NCBI GenBank assembly: GCA_030015575.1
Contig: JASDDO010000006.1
Coordinates: 377,974,137-378,038,136 of the forward strand
Source: Agapanthus africanus
Taxonomy: Eukaryota > Streptophyta > Magnoliopsida > Asparagales > Amaryllidaceae
Direction of reading: 5' to 3'
DNA length: 64,000 nucleotides
A program made the position numbers and the translations under genes. How positions within the stretch are numbered: the first letter of the stretch is position 1; each line of letters opens with the position of its first letter. The notes beneath the pieces were generated by a model. That model was not told the DNA's origin, made no database searches, and saw only the letters and a list, made by a program, of their open reading frames with translations. Shown here in pieces: positions 1-11,394 of the stretch.

Positions 1-40
1 AAGAACAGGTTCAGGTCCCTATAACTTAAGACTTTTGAAT

Positions 41-212
41 CTTATAAGCCGTGAGGGTCTCATAAGAGGGTTCTCCTTATGAGTCGTGAGGATCTCGCAA
101 GTGTAATTTCTCCTTAGGAGTCATGGGGATTCCTAAGTGTGTTGCTTCCTTTGTGAGTCGCAAGGATCTCACGTGGGTGGTTTCTCCTCACAAAGTCGAG
201 AGGACCTTACAA
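41..212 (-). repeat. Five-hairpin cassette in the A tail
   Basis: Five successive imperfect inverted repeats lie here, each about 25 bp. They sit at 41-66, 76-101, 113-136, 151-172 and 187-212. Arms differ from one hairpin to the next (for example CTTAGGA paired with TCCTAAG at 113-136), while the loop keeps the form CCGTGAGGGT or TCGTGAGGAT. The same ordered cassette recurs in elements B and C. Function is unknown. Confidence 0.75.
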
Positions 213-230
213 GTGTCTTTTAACGAGGTT

Positions 231-612
231 GCGCCCTTTCGGGTTTTCACAAACACTCGCCGGTAACCCTGCTGTTTTTACTCATGGAGCCCTCCCGGGT
301 TTTCATCCGTGCCCATTTTGCTTATGGACATACCGTTTTTTTTGTTTTCATTTTTTTTTTGTTTTTTTACGAGTCTGCGCCCTTTCGGGTTTTCACAAAC
401 ATCGCCGGTAGTCCTGCTGTTTTTACTCACGGCGCCCTTTCGGGTTTTCATCCGTGCCCATCTCGCTTATGGACGTACCGTTTTTTTTACGAGTCTGCGC
501 CCTTTCGGGTTTTCACAAATATCGCCGGTAGTCCTCCTGTTTTTACTCACGGTGCCCTTTCGGGTTTTCATCCATGCCCATCTCGCTTGTGGACATACCG
601 TTTTTTTTTACC
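231..612. repeat. Three tandem units of about 120 bp
   Basis: Units start near 231, 378 and 498, each opening with GCGCCCTTTCGGG. The first unit is lengthened by a T-rich run. Related units occur at 43575-43815 in B and near 54680-54785 and 55735-55795 in C. Long ORFs through this block arise from the repeat and do not look like genes. Confidence 0.85.
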
Positions 613-689
613 ACGTCAGCCTGAAGATGCCGCGGGTTGGGAGTAGTTTAACGACGTTTCGATCATTTGTCAACGTACGATTACGCAGC

Positions 690-3244
690 TAGATTTTATC
701 GCAAATCTTCGCATGTTTTTTGCCAGAGGTGGATTCCTTGAAGAGAGGGCTGATGGCGATTTCTTCGTCAGAGTCGATTCCAAAGGTGATAACTTGCGAT
801 CCCTTGGTGTCGGCTATGCGACAGTTGCCAGCAGCTCTTTCGCGCTCATCTGTCGTGCTTTTCTGTTCTCGACGAGCCTTGCGCTTTACTCGCTGAACGT
901 GTCGTCGATGGGCAACATATCCCTGCCACCAATTTTTAAAGGCTACACACTCCTCGGTGGGGGTGTGCAACCTTCTGATGGTATAAACAGAAGTTAGGAT
1001 GTATATCCGCTTCATCAAGATGTACACCTCCAGGAGAATTTCCTTTGAAAGAGGACAACTTCATTCCTATTGCCAGGGCCCTAGAAAATCGTTTCCTTAC
1101 TTTAAGCATGCTTTTGCTGGCCGTAGGGATGCTTTGCTCCAGTCGTGGTGTCTCGACCTTTTCCCCTAGTCGTCGGCGTTTGACACTTTCAAATATAGCC
1201 AGTTCACGCTTTTGATTGGCTTTGCTTTCCTGACGGGCTTCGTTTAGGAATGCATCAATCATTTCGTCTGATGGTCCTAGAAGTTCAGGTTCAGGATTTG
1301 CCCCTGGTTTTTCTACATCCAAAGCTTCTTCACCGTTTATTAATGAGTGAAAGATCACATGACAGCTTGCCACATAATTCCCAGACTCATCCGACGAGTC
1401 TTCTCCATTGTCATCATCTTTGTTCACAAGGACGTGGGTGAGAAATTCTTGGAGTGTGACTGGGATCCGCGTCTTCTGATTATATTCTTCTAACACGTCA
1501 ATCTGTTTTTGCAGGTCCGTGCGCTTGTCACCAGGCTTCACGGGCTTTTTGGTCTTCTTCTTCTTCTTCGAAGATTTTGATGGCTGGGTGTGAGCGCTCT
1601 GACCATCACCACCAGTTTTTAGAGTTGGGCGCGGTTTCAGCATTCTCTCGATGATCTCGGGTTCCAGTGGATTTTTCTACCTGGTCGCCGGGCATGTTTG
1701 GAGATCCTTCAGCATTCTTTTCGTCTTGGCTGAAAGAACATCCTCCCATGGGGCTTCCCTTATGAATGAGCACGATGCCCCCGGCATGTCCACCTTTTTA
1801 GGGGCGTGAGGTTGTGGTGGGTTCACCTTCCAATTTTCGGATAATGCGAGCTTGCCTTGTTGGTATTGATACTCAATCCAGCCTTTGAAGATGAAGCAAT
1901 CTTCGATTGGATGGCTTATTGCTTGGTGGTAAGGGAAGTAATTAGGATTGTTGACATCGCCTGGCTGCAACGGACGTTTTGGATCCGGCAGATTGATGAG
2001 TTTGTTGCACACTGCCAGCTCGAACAGTCTCCTCGTTTTATCCTGGGGAAACGAGTAAGGACGTCCCAGTCTCTCCTCGAGGGATGGGTGTGGACGCACG
2101 TTATTTTGGCAAACAACCGGCTTTAAGTTGCTCAGACGTTGTTGAGTATTGGCAACGAAGGTTGCTTTCCCTTTGCCCTTTTCATTCTAAGGCTCCGTCT
2201 TTGAAGAGGAAGGCCTATGGCCCATCTGGTCCATTTAGGCCAGCTTGTCGATTAAAACTTGGAACGCGGTCGGTTTGAAGAACATCATGAACTGTGAAAT
2301 AGTTGCAAGAGGGTCTAGGGTGCCCACGAACATGCCCACCGCTGGCGCTTCTTCGATACGCTGCTCACACTTTGACCATAGATTACGCCATCAGATTGCG
2401 TATTGAACCCATGTCTCTCCCGGCTTCATTCTGGCGTTGATCAATGCCGTGATCGGGGTGCGTTCGCTGGCGCTTGCGAACGCTGAGTGAATAGCAACTC
2501 CATCTCTGCGAAAGTTTTTACGGAATCATTTGGAAGTTCGGAGTACCACTCGAATGCCGTCTCCGACAAACTGCCAACAAACTGGCGGAGCAGTAGCTTA
2601 TCGTCACCTCCAGTGTTGCCGCATAAGGCTCTGAATTGAGCGACGTGCTGATGCGGATTTCCTGTCCCCTTGTATATGTGGAATTTGGGGATCATGTATC
2701 CCGGCGAGTACTTTATTTGGTCGTATCAACCCGGATAGGGTCGTCCAGTTTTAACAATTTGTCCAGCCGCTTCATTCGCCTGATGAACTCATATCTGCTG
2801 AGCGATGTAACCATCAAGCGTGGCTTTTGAGATGGTTTCCTCCTTGGCTGCTGAAAGAGTCGGATGAGGGTTCGATTTCTCCCCTCTGTCGTCTTCAATA
2901 ATGATCGGAGGGTCTTCAGCTAGAGGTTCCGGCTGTAACATCATCCCGACCATATCTTGGAAGAGAAGTGCTATTCGTTTTATATTGGCCGCTTGTTCGG
3001 CAGCCTCCTTGTCCTTCTTTTCGAGCATTCTTCGAAGTAATTCAGCATCAGTATCGTGTTCGTGACGTTGTTCCGATGACGCCTCCGGGCTTTCTTTTGG
3101 CCTGGTAAGCGCGGCCATTACAGTCAACATCTCTTGAAGCTTCTGCTGTTGTTGTTCCTGAGCCCTTGTTATTGATCGGGTGAGCGGTCGGTGGCCCGTC
3201 GAAGTGCGGCTTTCTTCTTTTCCGGAAGCCATGTAGACAGTATG
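690..3244 (-). pseudogene. Element A gag, C-terminal part (broken)
   Basis: This is the downstream part of A's gag, read on the minus strand. Near 2950-3230 there is a charged, Gln-rich coiled-coil-like segment. Near 2440-2700 comes a Retrotrans_gag domain with FEWYSELPNDSVKTF. Near 1680-2100 there is a block with RPYSFPQDKTRRLFELA followed by a knuckle-like module (HPIEDC). A Lys-rich stretch and a second knuckle-like module (CLYHQK) lie near 940-1640, and a WWQGYVA segment lies near 900-940. A stretch near 1440-1530 (LEEYNQKTRIPVTLQEFL) has no counterpart in C. Gag would form the particle and bind element RNA. The copy is broken in several places and is presumed non-functional. Confidence 0.8.
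3240..3244. repeat. Target-site duplication GTATG, left flank of Copia-1
   Basis: GTATG directly precedes the LTR start (TGTTAG) and recurs at 13523-13527 after the 3' LTR end (TTACA). A 5-bp duplication is what copia integrase produces. It shows that Copia-1 landed inside A's gag. Confidence 0.95.
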
Positions 3245-5363
3245 TGTTAGTGTATATGTCCTAGAGGCCATTACTGTATCATACTAGTTTGTATATTACT
3301 TAATGGAAGCTTGGGATATTCACCTTGTATATACAATCTTGCTCAAAATAGTAGTATGCTACTTGGTTTGTTTCTACTTCAATGTGTACATGTGTTTGTT
3401 ATATCACCTATACGCATTAGTGGAGCCCTTAGGATCTTTGCTTGATTACCAGCGTTGTGATGGCAGTCACACTAGTGGGGCTGGGTAATCTATAAGAACA
3501 TCCTTATGCAGGTCCCTAGTCGCAGGACTATCGAGACAGGGCATCGATACTCCGGAGTAGACTAGCGCATGCGCTTCTCATCCCAGTGTAGGAGATGGTC
3601 TGTCCCACAGCCATCAGTACGTCGTACTGGAGATAGTATGCGGGTGCTCGTTAGGTTACGAGTACACTGGACAGGACTCGTCGGGAACTGACCGGTTGGT
3701 ATTATATCTATCGTCAGTTATCAGTTCCCAGGTGACATGAGTACAGCTTAGTCAGCTGACTTGACACTGTCACTTCGCCTCGAGTGTGTTCCCACTGTAC
3801 TTTGATTACTATCCTACCACGGCTCAAAGGAGTCGTGCAAACAGGTAGTAGTTGGGTGCAGTCCCGAAGCACTTGGATGCAGTGACGGTTAGACAGGATT
3901 CGTCTCTCCCGGTATTGGGGGTTGATATCGCGCTGTGTCTAGGAGAGCCATTACACGAGTAGTCCCTGGCCAGGGCAAGCGAGATATACTGGTAGGCTTC
4001 CAGTGTTATCTCAGGGTGTTTTGGGCTTCACTCCGACACGACTTGTACCGCTATTAGGGGACTGACGTTTACCGCCCCCCTAGGCCCGCCATGCGATGTA
4101 TCAGACGAACAGACCGAACTGTACGGAGATTGTCACATTCAGGCTCAGTAGGAGTTCAGATGGGTTTCACCTCATCAGTCTTCTTGTCGGCATCTACCTG
4201 GGGACCGTTACGCACAGCTAGTGCCGCTTGCGGTCTGTGGTTAAACCCACTGCCACCGTAGTGTCGAGTCTTTAGAGTTCCAAACAGAAAGCTATTCGCC
4301 TTTAGGCAAAAGAGTAGAGGTCGCATGGTTTTGCGACAGGGTTCGGTCGCATCCGTGCACTTGTGCACGTTTAGTGTCCGGACAGTTTACACTAGCGGGC
4401 TTTGGTTTAAGCCAGATCCTAGTGTACGTATTGGGATTGGTTTTATCCAGTTTGTATTCGTGTTCCTCGGAACGCGGATGCGGGTGTGTATACACAGTTG
4501 ACGCAGAGACAGAGGCAGAGGATTCTCATTAGGGTTGTTGACCGTTGACTGTTGACTATTGACTTTTTGCTCAACCCTAATGAGAATATGATATATGATT
4601 AACAATAATATTAATTAAGTATTGTGGTGACATGGTTGTTGAGGGGTTGACTTTGTTGACTTGTTGACTTTGTTGACCGGTTGACTAGGTTGGACTAGTT
4701 GACCATCATGATGACAATGGCTATCATTTCATGGCAAAGACTTTTCACTTGCTTGTTCTCTTGTGCAATATGAGTGCATGAAATGATATAGCCATTTTGA
4801 CTTAAACCATTTACACAATACTTGATTGCTATTTTTTTGATGATGGTTTTGGATTATGAGTGCCAAGTGAGAAAAGTCTTGCTCATTCTATCATTTTCAT
4901 TCTCTCTCTTGTGTTCTTGAGCTCTCATCTCCTTCCTCTTGCTCTTCCTCTCTTTAGTCTATGGTTCACTTGTCTCATGTGTTGAGAACCAAGAAACATA
5001 GAGAAAATCCCAACACACTCTCCTCTACTCACTCTAGTTCACAAGATTTAGCAAACCGAGTGAACTAGTTTCTTCAAAGTACGAAGAAGAAGCCAAAGGT
5101 AGAAGCTTTCAGGTGGATCGATCTTCGGCGCAAGGAGACGACGGGGTGAAGCCGATCCGGACAACCATCGAGGCTTGAAGACGAAGGAGTTCAAGAAAGA
5201 AAAGTATAACCCCCTAACCGAGTAGTTAACAACTCCTAGTTAGGTTGTTAGTTAGATATTTAACCAAGATCCGGTTTTGAGTCCATGTTACCGCCTCTAG
5301 AAAATTGTTTTTCACCAAATTCCGCATGCTCGAAAGTACCGGGAGAGGTAGCATGGACTTACA
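3245..5363 (+). repeat. Copia-1 5' LTR
   Basis: The LTR is 2119 bp, starting TGTTAGTGTATATG and ending GGACTTACA, with TG...CA ends. It matches 11395-13522. Clusters of TTGAC lie near 4537-4565 and 4637-4705. Short ORFs inside it recur in both LTRs only because the LTR is duplicated. Confidence 0.95.
4530..4710 (+). promoter_or_regulatory. W-box (TTGAC) cluster in Copia-1 LTR
   Basis: About ten TTGAC cores (TTGACC or TTGACT) lie within 180 bp in two runs. The same feature is seen in the other Copia-1 LTR (about 12700-12865) and, reversed, in the Copia-2 LTRs. W-boxes bind WRKY factors. That they drive this LTR is inference. Confidence 0.55.
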
Positions 5364-5364
5364 G

Positions 5365-5376
5365 TGGTATCAGAGC
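5365..5376 (+). other. Copia-1 primer-binding site
   Basis: TGGTATCAGAGC begins one base after the 5' LTR. It is the standard plant sequence complementary to the 3' end of initiator tRNA-Met, which primes minus-strand synthesis. Confidence 0.95.
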
Positions 5377-7430
5377 CTAGTTAAACTCTATCTAACATGT
5401 TAGCATAGTAGCTAGAAATTCGATCGGAGAAAAAGTCCCGAAATAAACCCGAAATTCAAACTTTCTGTCGATTTTCAAAGTGCTGCAAAAATTATTTGAG
5501 ATATACCAAAAATCGACTCAGGGTTTTTAGAAGAAACTGCAAAAATTCGACCCACTGAATCGATCAACGCGCCGCGTTTCCGCGGCCGAGTTGACTCGGT
5601 CGTGGGGTTTTATTTTTGCAGTTTGTTCATAGGGGTATTTTGGGATTTTTAGAATATGTATTTTCTGCCCAGAATTTCCAGAACGAAAATTTTGTGTTTG
5701 GGGCCTGAAAAACCGTATTTTGATCGAATTTCTTATTACTTAAGTTGACGGATTTTTCTGTGATGTGATATTTGTATTGAACGTCTGCTAATCGCTATAT
5801 GTCGATTAGTGGGGGTTAAACAAATCTATGATCTGTAATGTTATTGGAATGTGCATATGAATTCATTGGATTGTCGCGGGTGAATAGCCGGGGGTTGTGA
5901 GACAAGAATTTTCTTTTCTTTCAATTCATGTAAATTTGTAAATTGATGTAATAATTATTTGTATGGCCGCACAACCGGGTCGGGGTTGTAGCCGTCATTG
6001 TATAATTTCTTTTTACTGTTTTTGCTCCTAGGATAGACCCATGGAGGGGGTGCACAAACTACCGGGTATGCCGAAGTGCCGAGTGGCCTACTCATGGAGT
6101 TGATGGAGGTTGCTTCGCTTCGGGTACTTGGCCGGTAGTTTGCCGCACCCGTAGGGGTCTTGGGTGGGGTATTGGCTATTCACCGCGACCGTGTAATCTG
6201 CTTTTCGTTACAGGCTCGTACGAATTGCGGGTTTCTAGTATATCCAATGTGTTCATCTGTGATCTGAAATGGCTATCATTGCAATATATCTATATATGAT
6301 ATTATTTAGGCGTTGCTTATGTTTTACAGCCGCGCTAGCCCATCCCCCGCTCTGTCGTTAGTTAAGTAACCTAACGGGTAATGACGGGGCCCCGTGGCGA
6401 ATGCGAATGGCATAAGCGTACGTCATATTTTGGTTGTTTTCTGCAATGGTAGGATTAAATGATGGGACGCATTAAAAGAACTAATGCAAGAATATCACGC
6501 ATTAAAAGAACTAATGCAAGAAAAATAAACCAAGTAAAAGTCGTTGGAACACTTTCGAAAAACCACTCGGTTCTTTTCAAAACTAACTTTTAAATGCGGA
6601 GCTTGAGCCACTCCTTTTAAAAGCTATCTCGTTCCATCGATTATATCAAGTTCACTACGTTCACGGTTTAGCCAAAACCATTCGTAGCCCTCCGTCGTTT
6701 CACATGGATGGTCAATAGTATTCAAGCTATATTTGTTGGCCAAAGTCAAGGCATAGTGATTGGTAGCTATTGGGTATTCATGTGCAGCATAGATAGATGC
6801 GTTAGTTTGGAACAGTCGTACTGCCTTGTTGGCCAAAGTCAAGGGTAGGTGCGGGTGGATTCAAATTAACCTGGAGAACGACGGGTAGAACTTGACATGT
6901 GACTTATGATTTGTTGGCCAAAGTCAAGGTCATAAGAGCATGGGGCAAAAATCCACATCGGGAGTTTCAAAAGAACTAAAACTTGCAAGTGTTGCATACC
7001 ATTTGGAGTGTGATGATTCTGGTAGGATTCCTTCAGTTTCGTCACGCAATGATATTTGGATCCCGATCCTACTGTGAGTATATGCTACTCCTCGGGAAAT
7101 TTCTCACTTAACGATCAATGCTATAAACCAAGTAGGTGTCTAGAAAGGTGTTAGCGGGGCTACGCCCCCAGGGAAAGAGGTTATTTAATTAAGGAACTTC
7201 GCGAAAGCGTTGGAAAACCTCCCTCGAAGTACCGATACTGGCTTGGCTGAACGGTTAAGCAAGTATTGTACGGTGAGATTGATCCTGACTAATTCTTCCT
7301 TTTTGGTTTGAGGAGGGATTCGAGAAACAGTGGGAGCCATCCTGTTTAGATAAACTAAAAACCATTCTAAACTTGCAAGAGTATCATGCTGAGTGTTTCT
7401 TCTCTCTCCTAATTACAGCGACCAATCGAT
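5377..7430 (+). other. Copia-1 untranslated leader
   Basis: This is 2.05 kb between primer site and gag with no credible gene. It holds three spaced copies of TTGGCCAAAGTCAAGG (near 6735, 6828 and 6913) and two close copies of CGCATTAAAAGAACTAATGC (near 6468-6515), each able to fold by GCATTA/TAATGC. The Copia-2 leader carries the counterpart. A packaging or translation role is possible but unproven. Confidence 0.75.
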
Positions 7431-10400
7431 ATGACTGGACTTAAGTTACTTCTAGATAAGAACATACTGACAGGGCCAAACTACAAAGATTGGCTCAGGA
7501 ATGTCAAGATGGCAATCACTTACGACAAGCTGGGGTATCTTCTTACCACCAAAGCTCCTCCTGTCCCAGGTCCCAAAACCAGCGTCGCGGATAAGGAAAT
7601 CCGTAAGACCTGGGAACTAGACTGCGCGAAGGCCAAGTACCTCGTGCTTGCCTCTATGGACAATGAAAATCAGAGGCGGCACGAGAATATGGACCTGGAA
7701 TCCATATTTCTTCATACAAAACAACTGTATGGAGAGCAATCTCGTATCGCAAGATACGAAGTGTCGAAGAAGTTATTTTCGGCAAGATTGGCCGTCGGAT
7801 CATCGGTAGCGGAACACGTGCTTAAGATGATTGGCAATATTGAGGAGCTCGCGGACCTTGGGACCACGTTGGAGAATGAGCTCTATACGGACTTGATTCT
7901 CCAGTCCCTTCCTTCCACTTACGCCCAGTTTATACTGAACTTCAACTTACAAGAAAAGGAAGTTGAACTTTCAGAACTCCTCAACATGCTGAGGAGCGCA
8001 GAGGGCACCCTACAGAAAGGTAGGGAAACATCCACTTTATTTGTAGGAGGATCTTCTTCTTCTAGGTCCAAGGCGAAAGCCAAGGGAAAGAAGAAGAAAG
8101 CCCCCGCCAAACCAAGGGGCGGTGTTAGTAAAGTGGATACGAAGGGAAAGGCAAAAGCAACAAAGAAAGTGGGAAAGCTTGTGGATAAGGAAGAATGCTT
8201 CTATTGTCATAAGAAGGAACACTGGAAGAATGATTGCAGGGCTTGGAAAGCCAGAACACAGGAACTGAAGCAGGTTGCGGCTTCAGCTTCAGGTGTGTAT
8301 GTTATTGAAAACTGTCTTTCAATAAACTCTACTTTCTGGGTATTGGATACCCGATCAGGATCTCATATTTGTAATTCTTTGCAGGCGTTGAGAAACCGTA
8401 GGGTTTTGAAGGCCGGTGACTTGACCCTCAAAGTTGCAAACGGAGCTAGCATGGATGCTAAGGCCGTGGGGGACTATCACCTGGGAATGTCAGATGGACA
8501 TGTTTTGGTTTTGCGTAATTGCTTTTTTGTACCCAACGCAACTTGTAATATCATTTCTGTATCTTTGGTTTCGAAAGAAGGTTATGAATTTGCGTTTGTA
8601 AGCAATGTTGTAAACATTCACCTTAATCAAGTTTTGATTGGGTCAGGTACATTGAGCAATGGTATATACGTATTAAACCAACCACAGATTTTCAATGTCC
8701 AGAATACACACAAAAGAAAGTCTCCGGAAATCAATCAGACTTTCATATGGCATTGTAGACTGGGTCACATCAATGAGAGAAGGTTGACGAAGTTACATAC
8801 AGAAGGATATTTGAATCCGTTCGAATATCAATCGTATGCCACTTGTCAATCCTGTCTCAAAGGAAAGATGACAAAGACTCCGTTTACTGGACACGGAGTA
8901 AGGGCGAGCGAGCTCTTGGGAGTCGTACACAGCGACGTGTGCGGTCCAATGTCTACACATGCGCGAAGCGGTTATTCTTATTTCATTACTTTTACGGATG
9001 ACTTTTCAATATACGGTTATGTCTTCTTAATGAAACATAAGTCCGAAGCCTTTGGAAAATTCCAGGAATATAAGAATGAAGTAGAAAAACAAACCGGCAA
9101 AAGTATCAAGATTCTAAGATCGGATCGAGGTGGAGAATACTTGAGTGCCGAGTTCCTGGACTATTTAAAAGAGAACGGAATTCTCTCTCAGCTTACTCCT
9201 CCATACACTCTGCAACATAACGGTGTATCGGAGAGACAGAACCGAACCCTATTGGATATGGTACGGTCCATGATGAGTAACGCTGAGTTACCGCGATCAT
9301 TCTGGGGGTATGCGCTAGAATCAGCTGCATACCTTTTGAACCGAGTTCCCACTAAGACTGAGCCTACTACACCATATGAGATGTGGTGTGGGAAGAGACC
9401 CTATCTTAATCACATTAAGACATGGCGAAGTCCAGCTTTTATCAAAAAGCAGCATGCGGACAAGCTCGAGGCACGCTCAGTACAGTGCAAGTTCGTGGGA
9501 TATCCAAAGAACTCCAAGGGATATTTCTTCTACTGCGAAGAGGAACAAAAGGTTTTTGTTTCTCGTCATGCTTACTTCTTGAAAACTGAGTTTTTAGAAA
9601 ACCAGATAAGTGGGAGCATAGTAGAACTGGAAGAAATTCCAGAACCATGGGCTATTACTGAAAGCTTAGTAGAACCAGAGGGTTCAAAAGAACAAGACAT
9701 TCCCACGCCGCTCCGCAGGAGTAGTAGGTAGTCTCATCCGCCCGAGAGATACTACGGTTTTCTCATAGACGGGGATAGAGAGGATTGCATCATAGATTAT
9801 GATGAGCCTACTAGCTTCCAGCAGGCCGTTCAGAGCGTTGACCCGGTAAAATGGCTGGATGCGATGCGGACCGAAATGAAGTCCATGTACACCAACAAGG
9901 TATGGACGTTGGACATTGCTCCAGACGGGGTAAAACCCGTAGGATGCAAGTGGATCTTTAAAAGGAAGATTGGTGTAGATGGACAGGTTGAGACCTATAA
10001 AGCTAGACTTGTTGCAAAGGGTTTTCGTCAAAGACCTGGTTTGGACTATGACGAAACCTTTTCTCCAGTGGCTATGCTGAAATCCATTCGGATCCTTCTT
10101 ACCATTGCTGCCTTCCACGATTATGAGATCTGGCAGATGGACGTAAAGACCGCTTTTCTAAATGGAAATTTAGAGGAGTGTGTCTATATGGACCAACCAG
10201 AAGGTTTCATTCAGAGTGGGAGCAGTGGAAAGGTGTGCAAGTTGCTTAAGTCCATCTATGGACTAAAGCAGGCATCGCGGAGTTGGAACATCTGTTTTGA
10301 TGAGACGGTAAAGGAATTTGGCTTTATCAAAAATCCAGATGAACCATGCATCTATAGAGATTTGTAGCGAGAACTGTAGTATTCCTCGTTTTATACGTGG

Positions 10401-11380
10401 ATGACATTCTCTTAATAGGAAATGACATTCCTATGCTACAATCTGTCAAGGGGTTCTTGTCACATGGGCTCTCCATGAAAGACCTGGGTGATGCCTCATA
10501 CATCCTGGGGATCCGGATCCATCGTGATAGATCCAAGAGGATATTAGGACTTTCACAGTCCAAGTACATCGACACCATACTGAAAAGATTCAGTATGGAA
10601 GATTCCAAGTGCGGTAACCTACCGGCTTGTCACGGGATCACCCTCTCTAAAGAGATGTCTCCCAAGACAGATTTGGAAAGGGATCGCATGTCTATTATAC
10701 CCTACGCTTCTGCGGTAGGCTCTATAATGTATGCGATGTTGTGTACCAGACCGGATGTAGCTTATGCACCGAGTGTGGTAAGCCGGTATCAGTCAAACCC
10801 TGGGGAGAAACACTGGATAGCGGTAAAGAACATTCTCAAGTACCTGAGAAGGACTAAGGAGATGTTCTTGGTGTATGGCGGAAAAGACCTCCAGATCGAG
10901 GCCTTTCCTGACTCCAGCTTCCAGAGTGACAAGGATGATTCCAAGTCCATGTCGGGTTTTGTCTTTACCCTCAATGGAGGGGCGGTGTGTTGGAAGAGTC
11001 CCAAACAGGAAACCGTTGCAGACTCGACGATGAAAGCGGAATACATCGCTGCATCTGATGCCGCAAAAGAAGCTGTCTGGATGAGGAAGTTCTTGAAAGA
11101 ACTTCAGGTGGTTCCGTCCATTGTTGATCCAATACCTCTGTATTGCGACAACAACGGGGCTATAGCTTTAGCGAAGGAACCCAGGTCCCATCAGAGATCC
11201 AGACACATCTTGAGGCGGTATCACCTGATCATGGAGATCGTGGATCGCCAGGAGATCGAGGTTCGGATGGTTGCTTCAGAAGATAACACTGCAGATCCAT
11301 TCACCAAGGCCTTGCCCCAGACTCAGTTCGAGCGGCTGATCGAGATGATAGGTCTTCGATACGCCAGTATATGGCCTTAG
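7431..11380 (+). pseudogene. Copia-1 gag-pol coding region (broken)
   Basis: Domains appear in copia order. Gag starts at MTGLKLLLDKN (7431). A CCHC zinc knuckle lies near 8197-8240. A protease-like segment lies near 8335-8600. The pre-integrase zinc region (HCRLGH) is near 8750-8900 and the integrase core (SDVCGPM, LRSDRGGEYLS, NGVSERQNRTL) near 8930-9400. RT lies near 9850-10550 (YKARLVAKGFRQ, DVKTAFLNG, YVDDILL). RNase H lies near 10880-11300. The region is Lys-rich around 8060-8180, as usual for the RNA-binding end of gag. There are about two breaks. The start was chosen because the same Met opens gag in Copia-2. Confidence 0.9.
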
Positions 11381-11383
11381 TGC

Positions 11384-11394
11384 AAGTGGGAGAT
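11384..11394 (+). other. Copia-1 polypurine tract
   Basis: AAGTGGGAGAT lies directly before the 3' LTR. It is the purine-rich primer for plus-strand synthesis. The same sequence is found in reverse beside the Copia-2 left LTR. Confidence 0.9.

Noticed and set aside
229-692. Three overlapping plus-strand ORFs
   Set aside because: They run through the 120-bp tandem block and gag antisense; the frames are open only because of the repeat.
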